Shown here: positions 25,424 through 34,254 of the stretch, one piece after another | Numbering within the stretch: position 1 is the first letter of the stretch | How the letters are laid out: each line of letters starts with the position of its first letter | Source: Erysipelotrichaceae bacterium | GTDB taxonomy: Bacteria; Bacillota_I; Bacilli_A; Erysipelotrichales; Erysipelotrichaceae | Reading direction: 5' to 3' | Assembly (NCBI GenBank): GCA_017432895.1 | Contig: JAFRIG010000073.1 | Coordinates: forward strand, 1-64,000 | Length of the DNA: 64,000 nucleotides | Notes under the pieces: generated by a model | Seen by the model: only the letters and a program-made list of their open reading frames with translations | What the model was told of the DNA's origin: nothing | Database searches by the model: none | Made by a program: the position numbers and the translations under genes

Positions 25424-26398
25424 TTATGCCTTTTCAAACGGATAAACCAGATCCATCTGTTTACGGCATTCATCCATGATCCTCATGATATCGAGCGTCG
25501 CCTCAGCCGGTACCAGCCTGCTTGTCTTAAGACCTTCTTTTATCTCCTTGGCCACCGCATCGAATTCCGTCTTGTAGCTCGTAGAACCCTTAAAGACTTC
25601 TCGCTTTAAGAAGCCCTTTTTCAGGACAGCCTTGTTGGCGGCATGAGCGAAAAGGATCTTAGTGCTGGCTTTATCACCGACTATCTCGATATATTCCAGA
25701 CCTTTGTTGTCTAACATCGAAACGGAAGCCGTATAGGTCTTGCCGTTTTCGAAAGTCAGATCGACCTCTTCTTTCATATCAACGCCATTTTCGATCTCAT
25801 AATCCCGACAGACCACCTTTGTTGGTTTTCCAAACAGACGATAGAGATAGGTGATGGGATAGACTCCCGAATCCAGCAACATTCCCCCAGCCAGCTTGGG
25901 ATCGGTCAGGCGCGGAGCGTAATTGCGTACATCGAGGTGGTAGTTGGCCTTGACGCTTAGGATCTTGCCATAGGCCCCTTCATCCAGCCACTTCTTCACC
26001 TGATTGGCCACCGGCGAAAACCAGGTCCACATTGCCTCGGCAATATAGACACCCTTCTTTTCCGCCAAATCAAATAATTCTTCCGCCTGTTTTGCGTCGG
26101 TCGTAAAAGCCTTCTCGCAAAGCGCGGGCTTGCCTTCTTCGATCGCCATCTTCACGTATTCGTAATGGGCGTTGTGTGGTGTCACCACATAGACGCCATC
26201 CACCTGAGTATCTCTGATAGCCTCCCTGACGTCTTCATAAGCTTTAGCGTTGTGCTTCTGCGCAAACTCTACGGCTTTCTCATAACGACGGGAATAGACG
26301 GATACCACCAAATGTCCGCCTTTGTTTTCCAGCTCTTTGGCTACGATATTGGCCAGCTTGCCGGTGCCGATAAAGCACCATCTGAATGTTTCGCTCAT
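25424..26398 (-). CDS. Gfo/Idh/MocA-family oxidoreductase
   Basis: In the 324-residue cytosolic dehydrogenase a Rossmann domain opens with FIGTGKLANIVAKEL and is followed by the catalytic-type ALCEKAFT (EKxx) motif near residue 95. The C-terminal domain has MLLDSGVYPITYLYRLFG. These enzymes oxidise or reduce sugars, inositols or dihydrodiols with NAD(P). A TATAAT box at 26428-26433 gives it its own promoter behind the terminator of the transketolase operon. The substrate is unknown. Confidence 0.85.
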   Translation of the reverse strand: MSETFRWCFIGTGKLANIVAKELENKGGHLVVSVYSRRYEKAVEFAQKHNAKAYEDVREAIRDTQVDGVYVVTPHNAHYEYVKMAIEEGKPALCEKAFTTDAKQAEELFDLAEKKGVYIAEAMWTWFSPVANQVKKWLDEGAYGKILSVKANYHLDVRNYAPRLTDPKLAGGMLLDSGVYPITYLYRLFGKPTKVVCRDYEIENGVDMKEEVDLTFENGKTYTASVSMLDNKGLEYIEIVGDKASTKILFAHAANKAVLKKGFLKREVFKGSTSYKTEFDAVAKEIKEGLKTSRLVPAEATLDIMRIMDECRKQMDLVYPFEKA

Positions 26399-26443
26399 AT
26401 TTCTGTTTCCTTTGTTTTTATAAGTTTATTATAGGCCAAATTA

Positions 26444-26472
26444 AAAGAGTACCCGCAATGCAGATACTCTTT
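26444..26472 (-). terminator. Terminator of the IIA-to-transketolase operon (repeat-family hairpin)
   Basis: AAAGAGTA pairs with TACTCTTT; on the minus strand a TTTTAATTT tract follows. The arms share AAAAGAGTA..GCAAT and CAGATACTCTTT with the terminator at 59057-59110. Confidence 0.75.
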
Positions 26473-26494
26473 GTGTGATTCAGGATCTTGGATC

Positions 26495-27403
26495 TTAACC
26501 CTTGACTACCTCGATGACATGTTCAGCCGTCAGTCCGTATTTCTTTAAGACATCAGCCATCTTGCCTGATTCGCCAAAGACATCGTTGATGGCGATCGGG
26601 GTGATCTTAGTCGTGATGTCGGTCTTGGCCTTGACCTCGGCAACCGCCGAATAAAGACCGCCGATCACGGAGTGTTCCTCTAAGGTATAGGCTCTCTTGT
26701 GCGATCTGAGCAGTTCTTCGATGCCTTCCTCGTCAAGCGGTTTTAAAGTCGAAACATTGACGATAGTCGCATCAAGTTCTTCAGCCGCCTTCAAGGCTTC
26801 CTGGACCATCAGACCCATGGCGAATAAGACGACATCGCCATTGCCTTTACGTAATACCGATACCTTATCGAAATCAAAGACCGTCTCTTCATTGAAGACG
26901 TCTTCGACCTTGCCTCTGCCCAGTCTCACATAGCAGGGACCATCGACCTTGGCGACATGTTCGATGAGAGCCTTGGTCTCATACTGATCGCAAGGTACAT
27001 AGACCTTCATATTCGGAATGGCTCGCATGATGGCCACATCTTCGATGGCCTGATGGGAAGCACCGTCTTCTCCGACGGAAAGTCCCGCATGGGTAGCACA
27101 GACCTTGACGTTGAGTTTAGGATAAGCGATCGAGTTTCTGATGATCTCGAAGGCTCTACCTGATGCGAAGACCGCAAAGCTTGACGCAAAGACCGTCTTG
27201 CCCGAAGCAGCCAGACCGGCAGCCATGCCCATCATGTTGCATTCGGCGATACCGGCATTGAAGTGCCTTTCCGGACAGACCTTCTTGGCTTCGATAGTCT
27301 TGGTGGACTTGGTGAGGTCGGCATCTACGACGACGATATTCTCGTTTTTCTGAATCAGTTCAGCCAGCTTCTCGCCATAGGCGTTTCTTGTCTCCTGTGC
27401 CAT
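26495..27403 (-). CDS. Transketolase, C-terminal subunit
   Basis: The 302-residue protein holds the pyrimidine-binding and C-terminal domains of a split transketolase. It shows RHFNAGIAECNMMGMAAGLA with the catalytic Glu, GLSVGEDGASHQAIEDVAIMR-type sequence and the late EEHSVIGGL. With the N-terminal subunit encoded just upstream it transfers two-carbon ketol units among pentose phosphates using thiamine diphosphate. It is the last gene of the operon that supplies D-xylulose 5-phosphate from an ascorbate-like sugar acid. Confidence 0.9.
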   Translation of the reverse strand: MAQETRNAYGEKLAELIQKNENIVVVDADLTKSTKTIEAKKVCPERHFNAGIAECNMMGMAAGLAASGKTVFASSFAVFASGRAFEIIRNSIAYPKLNVKVCATHAGLSVGEDGASHQAIEDVAIMRAIPNMKVYVPCDQYETKALIEHVAKVDGPCYVRLGRGKVEDVFNEETVFDFDKVSVLRKGNGDVVLFAMGLMVQEALKAAEELDATIVNVSTLKPLDEEGIEELLRSHKRAYTLEEHSVIGGLYSAVAEVKAKTDITTKITPIAINDVFGESGKMADVLKKYGLTAEHVIEVVKG

Positions 27404-27404
27404 A

Positions 27405-28220
27405 CTATCTTACCTCCTTGAGATCTTCCATTGCGATATTGTAGTCATCCTCTTTCGGTGCAGCACCGTGCCATGCATAGTTGTTTTCCATATAGGAAAC
27501 GCCTTTGCCCTTGACGGTATGCGCGATGATGACGCTCGGGACACCCTTGGTGTCTCTGGCCTTGTCGAAGGCTTCCTTTAATGAATCGTAGTCGTTGCCG
27601 TCACACTCGTAGACCGCAGCGCCGAAGGCCTTGGCCTTTTCATCCAGCGGCAGAGGTCCGATGACGTCTTGAACGTTGCCATCGATCTGTAAACCGTTCT
27701 GGTCGAAGATGATGCACAGATTGTCGAGCTTGTAGTGACAAGCGGCCATCATGGCTTCCCAGACGATACCTTCTTCAGATTCACCGTCACCGCATAAGAC
27801 GTAGACTCTGTTGTCGTTTTTGTCCAGCTTGTTGGCGATAGCCATACCAACGGCGCAGGAAATGCCCTGACCCAAGGAACCGGTCGACATATCGACACCT
27901 TCAACATAGTTCATGTTGGGGTGACCCTGCAGTTTGGAGTTGATCTGACGGAATGTAAGCAGATCTTCATCCAGCAGGCCGGCTTCATAAAGTGCCGCGT
28001 AGAGGGCTGGCGAACAGTGGCCCTTGGAAAGGACGAATCTGTCTCTGTTTATCGATCCGACGTTGTCCTTGTTGACATTCATCTCTACGAAATACAGATA
28101 TGTCAGAATATCCGCACTGCCCAAAGATCCGCCCGGATGGCCGGACTGGGCGTTATATACCATCCGCACGATATTACGGCGAATATTCAATGCGTGGTCT
28201 TTCAATACATTAATATCCAT
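27405..28220 (-). CDS. Transketolase, N-terminal subunit
   Basis: The 271-residue protein carries the diphosphate-binding domain: AQSGHPGGSLGSADILTYLY, STGSLGQGISCAVGMAIA and the thiamine diphosphate motif CGDGESEEGIVWEA. One base separates it from the C-terminal subunit gene. AAGGAGA precedes the ATG. Its place after UlaE/UlaF-like genes points to the use of D-xylulose 5-phosphate. Confidence 0.9.
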   Translation of the reverse strand: MDINVLKDHALNIRRNIVRMVYNAQSGHPGGSLGSADILTYLYFVEMNVNKDNVGSINRDRFVLSKGHCSPALYAALYEAGLLDEDLLTFRQINSKLQGHPNMNYVEGVDMSTGSLGQGISCAVGMAIANKLDKNDNRVYVLCGDGESEEGIVWEAMMAACHYKLDNLCIIFDQNGLQIDGNVQDVIGPLPLDEKAKAFGAAVYECDGNDYDSLKEAFDKARDTKGVPSVIIAHTVKGKGVSYMENNYAWHGAAPKEDDYNIAMEDLKEVR

Positions 28221-28258
28221 TGTGAATCTCCTTAAATTTTTCCTTTGTTGCAGCTGTT

Positions 28259-29056
28259 TTATAACAGAATATCCTTGAAATAGTCTTTCAGAAACACTGA
28301 GACACCATTGTGGTTGTTGTCGATAGCGATATAGTCGGCTTTGGCTTTGACGATCTCTTCGCCATTGGCCATCGCCACCCCTACGCCCGCTCTTTGTAAC
28401 ATCGGCAGGTCGTTCTCGCTGTCGCCGAAGGCCATGGCCTCTTTGATATCGACACCGATCAGATCACATACCCTTTGTAAGGCTTCGCCCTTGTTGGCGG
28501 TAGCGCTGTTGACGCAATAGACGTGATCTTCGACTTTGAAGAAGTCGGTACCAGGCAATTGTTTGATCGCTCTGGCGATATCTTCAGCCTTATCTTCCCG
28601 ATCGATAAAATCGGCAGTGATCTTAACGGCATTCTTGCCCCGATAATCGGCTTTGGGATCGTAGTCCGTGAGCGGTTTTGACAGGGTCTTGATCCGAACT
28701 TTGAAGAAGTCGGAATCGCCATACTGGTAGATCCCATCTTCCGAGTACATACGGAAGACGACATCGTTGTCGTGCAGGATCTTTGCCGCTTTATTGATCG
28801 CCTCATCGGATATCGTATCGCTAAGAACACATTCATCTTTCAGATAGATGTTGGCGCCGTTGTTGGTCATGTACGGAGTATCCAGATCGAAGTAATCCAC
28901 GACATGCTTAAGCAGATCGTGGTTTCGCCCGGAGACGACCGTGAACCTGATCCCTTTTTCTTTAAGCCTGTCGACGACTTCTTTTAATCCGGAATCGATA
29001 TTCTTCTCATCGTCGAAGACCGTACCGTCCAGATCGCAGGCGATGAGTCTAATCAT
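28259..29056 (-). CDS. Cof-type HAD phosphatase
   Basis: The 265-residue protein is a class IIB HAD hydrolase with CDLDGTVFDDEKNI (nucleophile Asp8), the SGRNHDLL motif II, and the late GDSENDLPMLQRAGVGVAMA motif IV. Such enzymes dephosphorylate sugar phosphates with low specificity and often serve as a safety valve for accumulating phosphosugars. It overlaps the end of the UlaE-like gene by 8 bases, so it is part of the sugar-acid operon. Confidence 0.85.
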   Translation of the reverse strand: MIRLIACDLDGTVFDDEKNIDSGLKEVVDRLKEKGIRFTVVSGRNHDLLKHVVDYFDLDTPYMTNNGANIYLKDECVLSDTISDEAINKAAKILHDNDVVFRMYSEDGIYQYGDSDFFKVRIKTLSKPLTDYDPKADYRGKNAVKITADFIDREDKAEDIARAIKQLPGTDFFKVEDHVYCVNSATANKGEALQRVCDLIGVDIKEAMAFGDSENDLPMLQRAGVGVAMANGEEIVKAKADYIAIDNNHNGVSVFLKDYFKDILL

Positions 29057-29915
29057 CGAAGACCTTGTCCAGTTTGCCTCTTAAGAAGGCGTTGGATTCC
29101 TTTAGGAAGCCCATCCAGTCTTCAGGATGGTCGTTCCAGAACTCGCCGTTAAACATCCTTACGCCCAGGTCTTTGAGCAGTCTGATGTGCGTCTCGTAAT
29201 CGGTCAAACCGGTACCCCATGGCACGGATCTGTCGACACCGACATTGGTCTCCTTGAGGTGAGCGGCAATGATGTGACCTTTGCCAGTCAGGATGTCTTC
29301 GGAGACGGACTTCTCATAACCGAAGTCATGTCTGGCCGCCGCCAGGTTACCGATATCCGGATACATGCCCAGATATGGTGAATCGCAGATCTTCACGAAT
29401 TCCATACCCTTTTCTACGGTAGAAATGAACTCTCTGTCCATCATCGTTTCAAAGCCCATCATGACGCCTTTTCTGGCCGCCCATTTGGTGGCGATCTTCA
29501 GGTTTTTGATGAACTCGTTGCGGGTATCTTCGCTCTCTTCCTCATAGTAGCAGTCATAGCCGCCCAGCTGAATGATACGGATACCGATATCGGCCGCGAA
29601 GTCAATGGCTTTCTCCATGATGTCCAGAGCCTTCTCATGTTTCTCTTGCCCCAATGAGCCAAGAGAGTACTTTCTTTGCGCCGAGAAGCACATCGTATAG
29701 ATGGGCTGTCCGCTGTTTCTGATGGCTTGTTTCAGTTTTTCTTTTTCTTCTTTGTCCCAGTAAAGACGGGCTATCTTTTCATCGGTCTCGTCGATGGAGA
29801 TCTCCATCCAGTCGAAACCGCCTTCTTTACAGGCTCTAAGCTTTTCTTCCATGCTGAGATCGGCCGGAACGGCCTTCTCATACATGCCCAGCAGATACTG
29901 TCTATCCCTGGCCAT
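29049..29915 (-). CDS. ulaE: L-ribulose-5-phosphate 3-epimerase (UlaE/SgaU-like)
   Basis: The 288-residue TIM-barrel epimerase has the family start [24 protein letters not shown] near residue 35, and later [17 protein letters not shown] and HLKETNVG with metal ligands. It converts L-xylulose 5-phosphate to L-ribulose 5-phosphate. It overlaps the UlaF-like gene by 14 bases and the HAD gene by 8. A D-tagatose-3-epimerase-type activity is an alternative, but the operon makes UlaE more likely. Confidence 0.85.
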   Translation of the reverse strand: MARDRQYLLGMYEKAVPADLSMEEKLRACKEGGFDWMEISIDETDEKIARLYWDKEEKEKLKQAIRNSGQPIYTMCFSAQRKYSLGSLGQEKHEKALDIMEKAIDFAADIGIRIIQLGGYDCYYEEESEDTRNEFIKNLKIATKWAARKGVMMGFETMMDREFISTVEKGMEFVKICDSPYLGMYPDIGNLAAARHDFGYEKSVSEDILTGKGHIIAAHLKETNVGVDRSVPWGTGLTDYETHIRLLKDLGVRMFNGEFWNDHPEDWMGFLKESNAFLRGKLDKVFDD

Positions 29916-30597
29916 AGTAGGCTCCCGGACCGTGTTTCCTCAAGTAATGCTTATCCAGCAGTTCCTGCTGCATATCCGGAACTTCCGGATTGACGATGAT
30001 GCTCTTGAGAGCCATTTCCGCCAGATTCTCCAGAACGATGGAATTGTGGACGGCATCATGAGGATCCTTGCCCCAGGTGAAAGGACCATGGGAACGTACC
30101 AGCACCGCCGGCATCTGATCGGGATCGATATTCCGTTTCCTGAATTCTTCGACGATGACCTTGCCGGTATTGAGCTCATATTCACCGCCTATTTCTTCCG
30201 GAGTCATATATCTCGTGCAGGGGATATTGCCATAGAAGTAGTCACCATGGGTCGTGCCTAAAGCCGGGATGTCTCTTCCGCCCTGTGCCCAGGCGACCGC
30301 GTTGATCGAATGGGTATGGACGACACCGCCGATATTTGGAAAGTTGCGATAGAATTCCAGATGTGTCATCAGGTCGGAAGAAGGTTTGTAGTGGCCTTCC
30401 ACGACATTGCCTTCCATATCCGTGACGACCATGTCATCGACCTTCATCGTGTCATATTCGACGCCGCTGGGTTTAATGATGACTAAGCCTTTTTCCCTGT
30501 CGATTCCGGAAACATTGCCCCAGGTAAAGACGACAAGACCGTATTTCGGCAATAACAGATTCGCATCAAATACCGCTTTTTTCAGTTCTTCTAACAT
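29902..30597 (-). CDS. ulaF: L-ribulose-5-phosphate 4-epimerase (UlaF/AraD-like)
   Basis: The 231-residue class II aldolase/epimerase has [23 protein letters not shown] and the zinc site [12 protein letters not shown], with a late HGPFTWG motif. It makes D-xylulose 5-phosphate from L-ribulose 5-phosphate. The start at 30597 (MLEELKK) is preferred because GGGAG lies at a good distance and it begins one base after the upstream stop (TGA-C-ATG); the ATG at 30612 is inside the upstream gene. AraD and UlaF cannot be told apart by sequence alone. Confidence 0.88.
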   Translation of the reverse strand: MLEELKKAVFDANLLLPKYGLVVFTWGNVSGIDREKGLVIIKPSGVEYDTMKVDDMVVTDMEGNVVEGHYKPSSDLMTHLEFYRNFPNIGGVVHTHSINAVAWAQGGRDIPALGTTHGDYFYGNIPCTRYMTPEEIGGEYELNTGKVIVEEFRKRNIDPDQMPAVLVRSHGPFTWGKDPHDAVHNSIVLENLAEMALKSIIVNPEVPDMQQELLDKHYLRKHGPGAYYGQG

Positions 30598-30598
30598 G

Positions 30599-31633
30599 TC
30601 ATTCTCCCACATATTTATAAATAGCTGCTTCGTTCCTGGTGTGGTTGGCTGCCAGGATGTAGTCGCTTCCGTAAGCGTGGATCACATCGACGTTGGCCGG
30701 GCCGCCACCCAGATCGACACGATCGAGTTTGAACTCGCCATCTTCAAAATAGATCACGAACAGTTCGGCATCGACTCTTCTGATACCGCCGACGAAACAA
30801 TTCTTTCCGCCTATCGTATCGAACTTCAGGGCGTGAGCGAAATCCAGTTCATACGGATAGTTGTAGATCTCTTCACAGCCCTCTTCCTTGAGTCGGTAGA
30901 TCTTGATCGTATTGCCGTGGAACGGTTCGATCGTGATCATCTCATCGTAGCCATCGCCATCGATATTGCCGACCGCCACTTCCGAAGTCCGGCCGTCCTT
31001 GATCTTGGTGACTGTCCAGTCTTTGCCGTCTTTTGGCGGATCGATACGGAAGACGCCTTCATCGGAGCCGATATAACCGCAGTCCTTGCCCGGACGATGA
31101 TCGCGATAGTAGCCGTGATTGCGGTACTGGCCTTCCACGATCTGTTTCAAAACGACATTCTCGTTTTCCAGATCAGCCGGGATCTCACCGACATAGACCT
31201 GACCGGGTCTGGTCCAGTCTTCCTTGTGGCGTTTGTCTCTGGCGATCGTCGTGACCAGCACGTAATCCTTGTCGTCGACATGGAAGATGTCGAAACGATG
31301 CAGATAAGCCAGATTGAATAGATCCTTCACGACCCAGCCTTCCTCGCTCTTTTTGCCCCAGACGAGTTTGGCGCTGGATGGCGAGATCTTCAGATAGAAT
31401 TCGTTGACCGCCAGGAATTCACCTTTTCTGGTCTCAAAGGGGATGATGGACATGCATCCGCCGCGATCGTTCCAGAGATTGGTCTTTTCTTTGAAGTCCT
31501 CACCCGTATAGGCATTGCAGGGGCTGTTGGGATCTTCACTGGCAAAGAAGATTATCGGCTGTTCATCAATGAACATGTGGCTGGCACAGTAGCATCTTGT
31601 GATGTCATCAAGATGAGTCATTTCAAATTTCAT
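30599..31633 (-). CDS. Cytosolic FG-GAP/VCBS-like beta-propeller protein
   Basis: The 344-residue protein has no signal peptide. It shows repeated beta-propeller blades, with an FG-GAP calcium-type motif [12 protein letters not shown] near residue 225 and similar blade starts such as [15 protein letters not shown] and [13 protein letters not shown]. Most FG-GAP proteins are secreted; here the gene lies between PTS IIA and the UlaF-like gene with gaps of 1-2 bases, so it must act in the cytosol with the pathway. It could be a sugar-lactone or sugar-acid enzyme (dehydratase, isomerase or lactonase). Function is unknown. Confidence 0.7.
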   Translation of the reverse strand: MKFEMTHLDDITRCYCASHMFIDEQPIIFFASEDPNSPCNAYTGEDFKEKTNLWNDRGGCMSIIPFETRKGEFLAVNEFYLKISPSSAKLVWGKKSEEGWVVKDLFNLAYLHRFDIFHVDDKDYVLVTTIARDKRHKEDWTRPGQVYVGEIPADLENENVVLKQIVEGQYRNHGYYRDHRPGKDCGYIGSDEGVFRIDPPKDGKDWTVTKIKDGRTSEVAVGNIDGDGYDEMITIEPFHGNTIKIYRLKEEGCEEIYNYPYELDFAHALKFDTIGGKNCFVGGIRRVDAELFVIYFEDGEFKLDRVDLGGGPANVDVIHAYGSDYILAANHTRNEAAIYKYVGE

Positions 31634-31635
31634 GA

Positions 31636-32097
31636 TTATTCCTCGTTGTATTTTTCAGCGACCGCCAGGACGTCCTCATCGTTCTTGGCTGCCAGCAGAT
31701 CGGCTACCAGATCATCGTTGGAAAGCATATCGGCCAGCTGCATGATGTTGTTGAGGTGAGCATCAGGGTCGTTGGATGCCAGCATGAAGAAGAGTCTTGC
31801 GTCCTTTTCCGGATCGTTCGGATCGAAATGAACGGGTTCTTCCGTCTTCATGAAACCGATACCCGTCTTATAGACACCGGGTGCACCTTCAGTCGAGTGA
31901 GGCATCGCAATGTTGGGAGCGATGACGATATACGGACCGTACTTCTCGACACAGGCGATGACCGCATCGATATACTGATCATCAATGTATCCTTCTCTCT
32001 TCAAAGGAACGCCGTTGGCTCTGATGGCCTCTTTCCAGTCATCAAAACCCTGTTCATAGCAGGTCAGTTTGTTTTCAACAAAGTCCTTTAGTAACAT
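31636..32097 (-). CDS. PTS IIA component (mannitol/fructose/ascorbate class)
   Basis: The 153-residue cytosolic phosphocarrier has the phosphorylation-site His67 in IAMPHSTEGA. It would pass phosphate from HPr to the IIB protein encoded upstream. It starts a second transcription unit: a terminator (32208-32249) separates it from IIB and TATAAT boxes lie in the gap (about 32124-32150), with GGAGG before the ATG. The rest of the sugar-acid operon follows without further terminators. Confidence 0.88.
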   Translation of the reverse strand: MLLKDFVENKLTCYEQGFDDWKEAIRANGVPLKREGYIDDQYIDAVIACVEKYGPYIVIAPNIAMPHSTEGAPGVYKTGIGFMKTEEPVHFDPNDPEKDARLFFMLASNDPDAHLNNIMQLADMLSNDDLVADLLAAKNDEDVLAVAEKYNEE

Positions 32098-32207
32098 ATC
32101 TCCTCCTTATTATGATTATGTTGCGGAATTATACCTGTCTTAATTATAACAAAATAATGGCTCCAAAACCCGAGCCCATCCTCTTTTCAGATGGCTTTCA
32201 CAAAGAG

Positions 32208-32249
32208 AAAAAGGACTGCACAGGTTAAAACCCCGACAGTCCTTTTTTT
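32208..32249. terminator. Terminator between PTS IIB and IIA genes
   Basis: AAAAAGGACTG pairs with CAGTCCTTTTT, with an inner GGTT/AACC stem and T-tracts on both strands. On the minus strand it splits the PTS genes into two transcription units. Confidence 0.75.
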
Positions 32250-32283
32250 CATCAGATTTGCCTGAAAACCAAAAGCAAGTTAA

Positions 32284-32574
32284 CTACTTATCCAAGCCGG
32301 CTTCTTTGATCTTTTCTTCAATCTCCTGTTCAGATAACAGGTTCTTGAGGCCAACGATCTTAGTGCCTTTGTCAGCCGCAGATTTGAAGTTACCTACAAA
32401 GTTCTGTGATACGAAGACCGCATCATAGTTTGTAGCGATGCTTGAAGCAACTCCGACCGAGTTATGGTCTACCTGAGCGTCAACACCGAGCTTCTTGAAA
32501 ACCTTGGAGATCTTCATTTTGATCACCTGGCTTGAACCCATGCCATTTCCGCAGGCAGCAATAACTTTTAACAT
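32284..32574 (-). CDS. ulaB: PTS IIB component (ascorbate/galactitol class)
   Basis: The 96-residue protein has the phosphocysteine Cys8 in VIAACGNGMGSSQVIK, typical of UlaB-type IIB proteins. It is preceded by AAGGAGGATTG and follows the IIC gene by 45 bases. It takes phosphate from the IIA protein and passes it to the sugar bound by IIC. Confidence 0.9.
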   Translation of the reverse strand: MLKVIAACGNGMGSSQVIKMKISKVFKKLGVDAQVDHNSVGVASSIATNYDAVFVSQNFVGNFKSAADKGTKIVGLKNLLSEQEIEEKIKEAGLDK

Positions 32575-32619
32575 ATTCTCAATCCTCCTTTTAGTTTTTC
32601 CAATCCGATTTGGAAGCGA

Positions 32620-34086
32620 TTATTCAATACCCTTGGCAGCTTTGTAAGCATCCCAGTCTTCTACTGCTAAGAAGTAGTTTTCCGGATCCTTCCTGTACTG
32701 GATCTGAGGTATTGCCAATAAGGCGATTACGCCGATCGCATAACCGATAATGCCGAGATATTTCTGGAGCAGACCACCAACGAGCCAGACTGTTGAAATA
32801 TCGAAGTTTCCATGCCAGCCGCCATACTGATAAGTCTGGAACAGGCTTGCGCAGATCGCACCGAATAAAACCTGGATAATACCTGAGCAGAAAGTCAGGA
32901 CGCAGGCTGCTTTCAGACCGCTTGCCTTGTTGGCGAAGACGGCGAAGGTAGCGTTATCGAAGAATACTGGTACGAAACCGGTGATGATAAGAACCGGGCT
33001 CTTGAAGACGACTAAGCCCAAGATCGCCAGGAACTGACCTAAAGCACCGAAGAAGAAACCGACGATCGGAGCATTGGCTGAACCGAAACCGTAAGTAGCG
33101 GCACAGTCGACAGCCGGAACAGAACCAGGCAGCAGTTTCTCAGAAATACCGGTGAATGATTCAGTAAGTTCGGAAACGAACATACGAACACCCAACTGGA
33201 GGATGCTGAGATAAACAGCCATGTTGAATGCAGTTGTCATTACATAGAACGGGAAGCTGTTGAAGCTGATACCCAGACCACCGTCAGCAGCCGGAGTCTT
33301 CAGGAATGTCGGACCAAGGACGGTCAGCAGGACACCGAAGAACAGAAGCATCAAAGTGCTGGTTGCAACGACGTTGTCGGTAAAGATGGATAACCAGCCC
33401 GGAAGTTCGAGCTCTTCGATCTGCTTGGCGTCTTTGCCGCCGATCTTCGGAGCGAGCTTGTCAACGAGCCAGATACCGAACATCTGCTGGTGACCAACTG
33501 CGAAACCACCGCCGTCAGTTAATTTCTGAGTAATCTCAACCGTGAGGTTGGAAGAAACGGCCCAGAAGATACCCAGGATAATACCTAACAGAATAACTGC
33601 TACGGCATCCTGCAGCTGCGGGAAGAACAGAATGATCATCCACATACCTGTTGCGGACTGCTGCATCATGATATGACCGGTCGTGAACAGGGTACGAACC
33701 TTGGTAACTTTTCTCAAAGCTACCAGCAAAATGTTGACGAAGAAGGCGACCAGAAGGCCCAGGAACAGCAAGGAGCTGGTTCTGCCGACAGCCTCCATGG
33801 CATGCTGAGCAGCATTTTGACCGAAGTACGGGTCGATAACTGCCGCATTGAGGTTGAATCTCTGGTTCAGACCGGCCAGGATCGGACGGAATGTCGAAAC
33901 AAGTCCACCGGAACCGACGTTCAGAATCAGATATCCAACAGTAGCCTTAACGAAACCGGCGTAAGCCTGATATAAGGGCTTCTTAAGCAGCAGGTTACCG
34001 ATCAGAACCAGGAAACCTACGAAGAATGCCGGCTGAGTTAAGATGTTGGTTTGGAAGAACATCCAAATACTCTTTAAGAATTCCAT
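32620..34086 (-). CDS. ulaA: PTS IIC permease, ascorbate (UlaA) type
   Basis: The 488-residue membrane protein has about eleven helices and UlaA marks: AGFVKATVGYLILNVGSGGL near the N-terminus, TTGHIMMQQSATGMW in the middle, and the substrate-site region VPAVDCAATYGFGSANAPIVG. UlaA-family proteins import L-ascorbate or related acids with phosphorylation at C6. The start at 34086 (MEFLKS) is set by AAAGGGG 6 bases upstream; the longer in-frame extension contains the promoter. Confidence 0.88.
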   Translation of the reverse strand: MEFLKSIWMFFQTNILTQPAFFVGFLVLIGNLLLKKPLYQAYAGFVKATVGYLILNVGSGGLVSTFRPILAGLNQRFNLNAAVIDPYFGQNAAQHAMEAVGRTSSLLFLGLLVAFFVNILLVALRKVTKVRTLFTTGHIMMQQSATGMWMIILFFPQLQDAVAVILLGIILGIFWAVSSNLTVEITQKLTDGGGFAVGHQQMFGIWLVDKLAPKIGGKDAKQIEELELPGWLSIFTDNVVATSTLMLLFFGVLLTVLGPTFLKTPAADGGLGISFNSFPFYVMTTAFNMAVYLSILQLGVRMFVSELTESFTGISEKLLPGSVPAVDCAATYGFGSANAPIVGFFFGALGQFLAILGLVVFKSPVLIITGFVPVFFDNATFAVFANKASGLKAACVLTFCSGIIQVLFGAICASLFQTYQYGGWHGNFDISTVWLVGGLLQKYLGIIGYAIGVIALLAIPQIQYRKDPENYFLAVEDWDAYKAAKGIE

Positions 34087-34114
34087 TGAAATCCCCTTTC
34101 TTAAAAGTACAATC

Positions 34115-34123
34115 ATTATAACA
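34115..34123 (-). promoter_or_regulatory. Extended -10 promoter of the PTS IIC-IIB unit
   Basis: On the minus strand TGTTATAAT is an extended -10 about 28 bases upstream of the IIC start. A catabolite-response-like element (34129-34143, ATGAAAGGGTTTTCT on the minus strand) overlaps the -35 zone and differs from consensus at two positions, one being the central C. Confidence 0.5.
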
Positions 34124-34203
34124 TATATAGAAAACCCTTTCATTCACTAATTTGCCGATTTTACGATTATTTACCCCTCTATAAAGAGGCCTGAACCTGC
34201 CGA

Positions 34204-34232
34204 TTGACTTTCCCGCTATTCCCCACCATAAT
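34204..34232 (+). promoter_or_regulatory. Sigma-70 promoter of the 2-hydroxyacid dehydrogenase operon
   Basis: TTGACT and CATAAT are separated by exactly 17 bases, with the start codon 22 bases further on behind AAGGAG. Between it and the divergent PTS promoter lie a palindrome CCTCT-ATAA-AGAGG (34176-34189) and two copies of TGCCGATT (34153-34160, 34198-34205), which are candidate regulator sites. Confidence 0.65.
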
Positions 34233-34254
34233 CAAGTTGAAGGAGAATCAAAGC

